A DNA stretch of 64,000 nt. Source: Parietaria judaica. Its lineage: Eukaryota; Streptophyta; Magnoliopsida; Rosales; Urticaceae. Below are positions 55,739-64,000 of the stretch, piece by piece. The stretch lies in assembly GCA_954871525.1 (NCBI GenBank), contig OX940865.1, positions 8,370,001-8,434,000 of the forward strand, written 5' to 3'. The notes under the pieces are model-generated. The model did not search any database. It was given only the letters and a program-made list of their open reading frames with translations, and was not told the origin of the DNA. The position numbers were made by a program, and so were the translations under genes. Within the stretch, counting starts at the first letter, position 1; every line of letters begins with the position of its first letter.

Positions 55739-58700
55739 ATGTGGTTCAGTATTGTGGTTGGCTTGATCTCTTTGGTTGTAATCACGGTTAGCCATTGGGT
55801 TTATCGTTGGTTGAATCCAAAGTGCAAAAATGGATATTTACCACCTGGTTCTATGGGTTTCCCAATTATTGGAGAGACGATTCAATTCATCACTGCTACA
55901 AGTCACGGATATTCTATTCCTCCATTTATCCAAAACAGAATGACAAGGTATTGGATTTCTCCTATGTGTATACGTTGTTCTTTCTGATTATGAGTGTTTT
56001 TTTTTTTTTTTTTGAGTGAGAGTTTATTGTTATTGTTATTGTTATTGTTATTATTGTTTTCTTTTATCGTTTTTTATATAATTTTTACGTCAAAACTATC
56101 GATATATTACATCTGTTGAGTTTTGGACAGAATGATATGGCGGCTCAAAGCTGGAGAATTTTGTTAATTTTTTTCATTATTTTCATTTTGGAATTCATCA
56201 CCTTTTTTTTAATGGAACTTCTTTTATCACCTTAGTTGGTCAAAGTTGCGTTATTTTTTCTCAATTATCCCTTTTTATATCATTTGAAATTTTGGGCAAA
56301 AAAAGAAAAATTCTTAATAAAGTTGTATTGTCGTAAAATGTAAGTGTTTTTGCTACAAATTTCACTTATGTTCTTTTAAATAATTAATAGAACAAATGTA
56401 TTCATCATCTTGTTCTATTCAACTTAAGAGTTTTTAATATTTGGGGAGAACTACAAGGTTCTATTTGTTTGCGATTAATGACTTTTTTCATTATTCTTGA
56501 GCGTAATAAGAACATTTTTTTTGTTATTTCAAATATCTATATATATAGACTGTTGGTTCTAAACTGGATATTTCAACAAGAGCACGCAAGAACACATGAA
56601 GAACAAAGAGATATAACACGAAGAGTTACTTTTTGTATTAAATGTTGTCGTAAGGTTACAATGGAAGGAGAGCAAGAGTAATTTTTTTTGTTCACAAAGA
56701 GTACACCCCTATTTATACAAGAAAATCAATCAAATTCCTAAAATTAAGGAACCACTTCCGAACTTATATGTACACACATATAGTGGTGTTGATATTTTAT
56801 CATGTCTAATCCTAAAATCTCGTTGCCTCCACTGTGTCAGACTTCTGAACCACGCAACCTAGTTAAGCTTGTCTTGACCTGCTTATCCTAACCTGCTCTT
56901 TTGAACGATGTGGTCTAGACCTAGCCGCCATGCCCTAATCGACTGGGGCATGCTCGTCGCGACTTGTTTGTCACAACCTGCTCATTATGACATGTTGGTT
57001 GCTAGATCCTACTCGTCATAACCTGCTAACCAGCATGTCTACAACTAGGCTATGCGCGACCAGGTCCTCCTGATATGATCGGTTGGGTCTTGCCTTACTG
57101 GTCGCTCTTTGGTTGAGCGAGCTTAACCAGGTCGAGCTTATCCTCACACATCCAACTTTATGGTCTAGGGCTCCTGCCCAACAAAACTCCAGGTTCTTTC
57201 TCAACCTACATGCTTGGTTCATGGTTGGCGTGGTCTTTCCGCCAGAACTTTGATTAGGCTGTCTGCGACAAGGTCCTCCTAACCTGATCGACTTGCTTTT
57301 GCCATCCCGGTCAATCTTTGACTCTACGAGCCAAACTAGGGGTTGAGCTTAAACTCACATTCTCCATCGTAAGCTTGACTAGGTTTATTACCCCGAGCAT
57401 ATCTCTCTCATTTATGCGAACTTGACCTGAGCCATCTACTCGCTTTATGTCAATTCGTTCTTCAAACTTCTTAGCCTAAGTATTTGATACGACCCCTCTG
57501 TTGCTGCCATGAACTCGACTTCGCAAGAGATAGGGCCACCTTTCTCTACTTCAGGGGTCGTCAAGTGATCAGGTTTCCAATGAGGTAGGATTTCATTCAT
57601 CGAGTACTCTTCTTGTCTTCAACATCACATGCTAGATAAAGATCGATGAAACCGACTAGATCTTCTTATCGTATCTACTTCCCTTTCAGGAATGCATATG
57701 TTACATTCAGGTGATGGATCTTCTACATCGATGAACTGTGATGGCTTGGATCCGTTTGATTGCGTCGAGTCAGACTACTAGAGCAAATAATTCCTCAAAG
57801 TCTTCTTCATGCTTCTTCACGTAGCCCTTTGCGACTAGTGTTGCTTCGTGCTTAAGGGCCATAACTGGTTCCTCAACAAGTCATAGGGGAGACACGTCTC
57901 AGTAGGCGTCTCAATTGAGGAGTCTCTCGAGCTAGCTCCTCTAAAACTAGCCCACTCTAGAATGGAGGTGATCATCCGTGACCTTGATCGGATGAGCCTA
58001 GTGGTGACACACCCATCATGGATGCATCCGAGTTGGTTACAGTCGAGTTGGTTCCTGAAAGGATAGTTCCCGTCTCGCTGGGAGTTGCTCCTCCTTTCGG
58101 CTCATCTACCACTTCATCTTTGAGGATGACCTCCACAGAGTTCTATTCATGTTCTCCTTCCTTGTTGTTCCTGTATGACTCTTTCTCATCTTCAACCACG
58201 CCTCCCTTCTGGGGCTAGTAGGTTGCGGTGATGTATCACTCTTACACATTCTTCTCTACCTCAATACTCTGGTGAGGTGCATATGTACACTTTCTTATCT
58301 ACCATTGTACTCAGACGAGGTAGTTCGCACTTTGCACAACACCTTCTTCTGTAACACATTACTCTGCGTATTCCTCATAAGTTGATTCTCTCCTCGGTCT
58401 GTTTGCATCTTCAGTCTATGCCTTGACTATATCTTCTTAAGCCTCTTGGACATCCTAAAAACTCTTGTGAAGGATTTTCCATCTGCGAGCGGGTTGGCAA
58501 TAACCTCGTCTTCATTGAGCATCACCGTTCTGGTTCGCTCACTGTTCATCTTACTCGATCTGGGCTTCCTAGGTGCGGTGAGATATCACTAAACACTTTC
58601 TTCTCTACTAACGAAATTTGATTAGGTATTTCTCTACACCTTATTCTCTACCCATGCATTTTTGTGAGATCGTTAGCGCAACATCTTCTTCTCGACCACG

Positions 58701-61700
58701 CCAATGTGCCATCATGTGCTCGTCCTATGGGCTTAGTACTTGGTCATTAGATACCTGCTCGCTGGGTACCTGGTCATCAAGTACTTTGTCGATGCGCACC
58801 TGGTTGACGTAAATTAGGTCGACCAACTGGTCGACGTGAGTCAGGTCGACTCCTTTCCTATTCGACCAGCTCGCCGCTGCTCAATTCTATCGTCTCGTCG
58901 GTGAACATAAGTGCGGGTCGTCGGTGTGAAATCTCACTAGATTCACCTCCTTGTCGTGATTCTCAGTATAGAACTCATTCTCATAAGTCCTATACTGATT
59001 AAAACTGTAGCACTTCACTATGCTCTTGTCCTTGCGGGTGGCGTCGTTTTGGCAAGGAGTGATACTGCCTCGACCTCGCTGGTCTAGACCACACCCTCGA
59101 CCTCGGACTCTGCCACGCCCATGGTTATCACTGCCGTCTCCGCTGTTACTCGACAAGCTTGAAGAAGAATCTTTTGTCGGAAGTGTTCGGGTTAATATTT
59201 AGCGTAACCATGAATATTAACACTCCCCTATGAGGATCAGTTTATAAAAAATATATCCTTGCATAAATTAATTATTGTCCATCATGCGACACGTGTGAGG
59301 TAACTGTTTAAACTATTTTAATGAGGATTAGATTCCTACATCTATAATCCTCGTTACATCATCCAGTGTTAGTCCTCAAAATGTGAGTCAAAATGGCTAC
59401 CGACCGGACCAAAAAAATTTTGCCGCCCAAAACCCGGTACCGGATTTATCCGGCTCCGGAAAAGGTCGGACCCGGATAAATCCGGTTCCGGGTTTTTAAA
59501 AATATTTTTTTATTTATTTAATTTGTTTATTTAATGTGTAGTCCTTTAATCTGGGCCGTCGGATCGCGAGATCGACGGCCCAAATTATAGCTTTTAATTT
59601 TTTTTAATTTTTTTTTCTAAAAAGGCCAGAACCGGACCTATCCGGGTTCGAATTTTTCCGGACCCGGATAGTTCTGGTTCCAACTTTTTCCGGACCCGAA
59701 TAGTTCCGGGTCCGACTTTTAAAAAAAAAAAGTGGATCCGGGTTTTAATCCGGATCCATATTTTTGGGACTGTCCGGTGTACACAACACAGAAAATTAAT
59801 TTTGCTCGATCTTATTAATATAATTTTGTAATAATCACACTTTAAATACTGGCATAATTCAGCTATGAGTAAAAATAAACAATCATCAAAATCAATAAAC
59901 ACACAAACGTGTACCTGACAGTTTGATGATTATGTTAGAAGAATAAATTGCCTCCTATATCCGTGTGAATTTGTGAAGAAAATATGTGGGCTCCTAGTAA
60001 ATAATCTCTAAAACCTATATCTGTCTTAAGATGTATATTTCGGAACTCGATCGCCACGATATGTGGGCTCTTAGAGGAACTCGATCGCCACGATATGTGG
60101 GCTCTTAGAGGAACTCGATCGCCACGATATGTGGGCTCCTAGTGAATAATCACTAAACCTTAAAAGCAAAAACCTAGGAAGAATTTTCCCAAAAAATTAG
60201 TAGAAACCCTAGAGAGAGAGTGGCGATTTTTCCGTGGCTAAGAGTTGTATTTCTCGACTCTTACATATATAAGAAACTGGACTAACCATTTTTTAAAAAA
60301 ATCCATCAACTACTTAGAGAGATTTTCTCAACCACTTAGAAATATTCACTCAAAGATCTAAATCTTTGAAAAAGATTTGATTTAACTAATTAAATCAAAT
60401 AAGAATAAATCCAAAATAATTTTTTTCTGTAAATATCACACAAGTTTTGAAAAAAAACTAAATCACACATTATTTTTCAAGATTTAAATTCGCCAATATT
60501 ATTTAAATATAATTCGAAAAGTTATTTAAATATCCCACATTCTCTCATTTCTAATCCTAAAATCTCGCTGCTCCACTCTGTTAAACTTCTGAACCACGCA
60601 ACCTTGTCTTCATTTACTTGTCCTGACCTGCTCTCTTGAATGAAGTCGTCTATACCAAGCCGCCTTGCCCTGGTCAACTGGTGCATGCTCGTCGGAACCT
60701 GCTCGTCGTGACCATCTCGTCACGACTTGCTCATGGTGACCTGCTGGTCGCTAAATAGCGCTCGTCGCGACCTGTTGACCATCCTTTTTCAGTGACTAGG
60801 CTATGCGTGACCAGGTCCTCTTTGACCTGGTCGGTTAGGCCTTGCCTTCCTGGTCGCTCCTTGGTTCAGCGAGGTGAACTAGCTCGAGCTTATTCTCACA
60901 CATCTGGCTTTGTGGTCTCGGGCTCATGCCCGCCAAGATGTCTGGTTTTATCTGAACCTAGATGCGAGGTTCTTGGTTGGCGTGGCCTGTCCGCCAGAAC
61001 CTTTACTAGCTCGTCTACGACAAGGCTGTCTGCGACTAGGTCCTCCTAACCTGATTGACTTGGTTTTGTTGTCCTAATCGGTCTTCGACTCTATTAGCTG
61101 ATCTAGGTCGTGTTTAATCTCTCATAAACCAATAATCACTTATTCGGTTAGATATAAATTATAGTCTAAAATATCATGAGCTAAAAATTAGTTACTAGGG
61201 CACATATCTTATCTTCATTCTTTCTCTAATTTATTTTCTCTCTCTTTTCAAATATTAAAAAACTTCATAACTTTTACCCGAGCCTCATATTGGCACAAAT
61301 AGTGCTCTACTATTAAAAATCCTACTTGAAAGAAATCTAATGATACGTGAAAAGATATAGTTCTTCCGTTTATGTGCGAATTTATTGATAACAATAATTA
61401 CTATATAGAGTAATTAATGAATAAAACTTGAGTAATTACTAAAATAATTTATTCATATAAAACTTGCACGTATATATTTATTAATAAAATTAATATAAAT
61501 GTATATGTCTATTATTTAAATAATTATTAAAAATTAGTTTCTTGATAAAATTAAAATTGAAATAAAAGTATTTATTAATAAAATATAAAAATAAATTAAT
61601 TACTATACTAATTTATTGAATTAGTGAACTAATTAATTTAAAAAATTACGCACATTAATTTTTTGACAAAATAATATAAATTAAAATTCCATATACAATA

Positions 61701-62412
61701 ATATATTTGCTGTCATGAAACTAAATATTTTGATAACATATGATTTATCTTATCTTACACTTACACATGTGTCTTGGAGCATAAACTAATTAATTTTCAT
61801 TTATAAATATATCATATTTATATTTAAAAAACATACTTCATTCAGATATTAAAAAAACAAAATGACTCAATTTTTGCGTTATTCACATTACGTGGAGGAT
61901 CTTATTATTTAGATCTATTTAGATGTAGTTTGAATCTAACTGTAAACAAATGCAGTTGAAGAATTTTTTTTGTAACCTCACAGCTCAAAAATAGAGGTTT
62001 AAGTATTTGACAGTTTGAACTAGCTCGTACCTACTTATGTGGTTGAGGTTTTTACAGATACGGATCAGTGTTCAAAACAAGTTTGTTCGGTCAAAAGATG
62101 GTTATTATAACCGATTTTGAAGCAAGTCAACTCGTTTTTCGAAAAGAAGAAGAGTGTTTGGAAGCTGCATTATCGGAAAGTTTTTTCCCGGTTTTCGAAC
62201 AGAGTAGCACATTAGTATCTGCAGGGTCCATTCATAAGTACGTTAAGAATTTGAACATGCAGCTGGTTGGACTTGAAAGCTTGCAGAGAAGAATCATACA
62301 GGATTTGAATGAATCCACTCAAAGACACATTCATTCATGGGCTAACCGTGGCGTTTTCGATGTTAGCGCAGCTGCCTCCGATGTGAGCCACGATCATGAA
62401 CATATTAATATG

Positions 62413-62452
<40 letters not shown>

Positions 62453-63656
62453 CGATTTTGCATATGAATCATTCATACAAAAAAATAAAAATGGTTCTCC
62501 CTATCAACACATTATCTATATAGTAATATAGATTCGTTCACATAATATGAATGTTTCTCTCGATTATATTTCAGATGATATTCGAATATTTTGCCAACAA
62601 GCTCATGAGTTACAATGAAGAGAAAGATTCGAAGAAATTGAAAAAAAATTGTGATGCATTTGTGAAAGGTCTAGTATCATTTCCATTGAACCTTCCGGGA
62701 ACCACTTATCGTGCTTGTTTGAAGGTACTTTATTATTGAATTACGTATATATAGTTACTTTGCAGTTTCATTTAGTTTATTATTATGTTTAAATGCAATT
62801 TACTTCATATTTTCTTGTTATCCCTCGTCTCATGAAGTTGTGCAAAATTTATGAAGAAGTATATATATTTGATATGTTGTGACATAAATAATAAAAAATA
62901 AAAACTTATTCAGTCATCTAAAGAAAAGAAGAATATTCAAGATAAAAACAAAAAACAAAAAACAAAATCTATTCACAACCTAAATAATCATTCGAATTCG
63001 TAAAACAAATATAATTTTTGTATCATGAGCCATGACCCCTGAATGAATGATTTATATATATGGTCAAATTCATATGATCTAATATTTGTTTATATATGAT
63101 ATATGAACACATATATTGTGTATACAGTATACACATGACACATCGTATAGTCCAGGGGCAAAACTAGTGGTATAAATAAATTACTTATGTCACCTCTACC
63201 TTTTGTGAAAAATAAAATTTGTATATTCATTAGGAGAAAATAATATTTATTAATAAATCATGGTTTTTATTTTCAAAGCCACAAGTTCTAGCCACCTCTA
63301 CCTTTTGTGAAAAATAAAATTTGTATATTCATTCATTAGGAGAAAATAATATATGGTTTTTATTTTCAAAGCCATTACAAGTTGTAGCCACTATTTGAAA
63401 TGTTACATTTTTGTAGGGACGTGAAAAATTAATTGGAATAATCCAAGAAATAATTGAGGAGAGAAAGGAAGAGCAAGGTGATTTTCTTGATAATTTGCTT
63501 GAGGAAGTGAAGAAGGAAGACACAATTCTAACTAAATCACTTGCGAGAGACTTTTGCTTTGCTTTTCTCGTTGCCACGTTTGTGAATACCTACGCAACGA
63601 TCACAATTGCAATGAACCTAATCTCTCAACACCCACCAGTTCTTGCTCAATTAAAG
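55739..63656 (+). CDS. cytochrome P450, CYP87-like, exons 1-4 (3' part outside window)
   Basis: Exons: 55739-55947, 62058-62382, 62575-62724, 63417-63656. All junctions are GT..AG and the phases agree (2, 0, 0). Exon 1 gives an N-terminal membrane anchor (WFSIVVGLISLVVITVSHWV) and the Pro-rich hinge LPPGSMGFPIIGET. Exon 2 starts YGSVFKTSLFG. Exon 3 has GLVSFPLNLPGTTY. Exon 4 holds helix I. This is the layout of CYP87 in the CYP85 clan, ER-bound monooxygenases that often act on triterpenoids or sterols. The helix-I motif reads ATFVNTY where the family has an acidic residue in place of V, which is unusual for an oxygen-activating P450. The K helix and heme Cys are beyond the window, so it cannot be judged intact. 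Intron 1 is 6.1 kb. Confidence 0.85.
59395..59775. repeat. CCGGAT/ATCCGG inverted-repeat cluster
   Basis: Dense alternating words such as GGTACCGGATTTATCCGG, GGACCCGGATAAATCCGG and TCCGGGTCCGAC, like subterminal repeats of a non-autonomous hAT element. No clear ends or duplication. It lies within the decayed copia element. Confidence 0.45.
60042..60143. repeat. 34-bp tandem triplication
   Basis: Three copies of GGAACTCGATCGCCACGATA followed by TGTGGGCTCTTAGA. The last copy has two changes. Confidence 0.95.
61131..62057. other. AT-rich end of P450 intron 1
   Basis: Nothing else recognised. It ends at the acceptor TTTTTACAG. Confidence 0.6.
62406..62448. repeat. (AT)n microsatellite in P450 intron 2
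   Basis: About 40 bases of AT inside the 192-bp intron. Confidence 0.95.
62725..63416. other. P450 intron 3 with a 60-80-bp duplication
   Basis: The phrase CCACCTCTACCTTTTGTGAA, with the AT-rich sequence after it, occurs at about 63190 and 63292. Confidence 0.7.
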
Positions 63657-64000
63657 GTATTTCGAATCTCTTCGTCGCTTCTTTCTCCATATGTTAAATA
63701 ATAAAATGATATCCTAATATATATTATTCTTTGAAATCTTTTATTCTTTTAGTCTCGATATGTAACTATAATAATATATATAATATAGGTGACCAGATAT
63801 TGCCACTTGAGACAAGTGGACCTGCCCAGCCCGTATTTTCGTTGGATGCGGGCTGCGGCATAGGAAGGGTTGCCCAGCCCGTCGACTTGTTCCGGATGGG
63901 CAAAACCCGCTAGCCTTATTTTAAAGAGGGGCATTCTGAAAAAGAAAAAGAAAAAAAAGATTAAGTCAGTTTGTTTTTTAAGACAAATAAATAAAAACTT
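63657..64000. other. start of P450 intron 4
   Basis: No exon is seen. 63800-63920 is GC-rich with repeated GCCCAGCCCGT words, probably another short repeat element. Confidence 0.5.

Larger units (their letters stand above)
56551..61130 (-). mobile_element. degenerate copia element in P450 intron 1
   Basis: Diverged direct repeats 56804-57365 and 60551-61125 look like its LTRs. Minus-strand TATA-like GTATAAATAGGGGTG lies near 56710. Between them, minus-strand remains of gag (58887-59156: a Gly/Arg-rich stretch and a broken zinc knuckle KCYSFNQYRTYENEF) and of pol (VTYAFLKG near 57700 joined directly to a KKST and CEVEFMAATEG RNase H region near 57500) are recognisable, with many stops and a large deletion. 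The LTRs also contain repeated CTCGTCGCGACCTG-like words. The exact ends are uncertain. Confidence 0.7.

Noticed and set aside
58018..58812. Plus-strand ORFs in P450 intron 1
   Set aside because: The decayed copia element is on the minus strand, and these frames carry no motif.
63731..63934. 60-codon ORFs in P450 intron 4
   Set aside because: They translate a GC-rich short repeat and do not fit the P450 sequence.

Overview
This window is plant nuclear DNA. The evidence is nested LTR retrotransposons primed from an initiator-Met-tRNA type site, hAT, Mutator-like and Helitron-type elements, AT-rich intergenic DNA, and intron-containing genes with GT..AG junctions. A eudicot is my guess from base composition and gene style; the species is not identified. 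About three quarters of the window is transposon-derived.

Layout. 1-5608: 3' part of a Ty1/copia element (+) with six in-frame stops, then its 3' LTR. 5959-7439: solo LTR with a TTATT target duplication. 7928-8286: hAT-type MITE built around a CpG-rich 30-bp minisatellite. 9709-17960: a degenerate LTR element into which a SIRE-like copia element (10952-17688, minus) has inserted. 19367-32238: a structurally complete 12.9-kb Ty3/gypsy element of the Tat type (ATTAT target duplication, two RNase H domains, an antisense extra gene and a 43-bp minisatellite). 32843-33893: a second solo LTR (CATGG duplication). 34315-34874: a small two-exon host gene candidate. 37937-38680: an intact single-exon RING-H2 E3 ligase gene. 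38926-40993: a 5'-truncated hAT transposase element, abutting an old LTR fragment (to 41830). 42345-43242: a second, deleted hAT. 43599-51306: a 7.7-kb Mutator-like element with about 70-115 bp terminal inverted repeats that carries gene fragments (an exportin-2 piece joined head-to-head to another fragment) and has itself been hit by two foldback MITEs and a small Helitron, so it is a Pack-MULE candidate. About 52200-53384: a third LTR of the solo-LTR family. 54070-54197: a decayed duplicate of a P450 first exon. 55739-63656 and onwards: the first four exons of a CYP87-like cytochrome P450 with a 6.1-kb first intron holding an old copia element. The heme-binding exons lie beyond the window.

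How it fits together. Only the RING gene, the small gene and the P450 look like host genes. A diverged non-coding block with a TATA-like motif recurs around 7.9, 18.2-18.8, 32.4-32.7, 43.3 and 51.6 kb, which suggests local segmental duplication before the transposon insertions. These paralogous blocks also serve as empty sites that confirm one MITE insertion. Across the retroelements, premature stops are nearly all TAG or TGA with the frame otherwise preserved, which is what C-to-T change at methylated CAG and CGA codons would produce.
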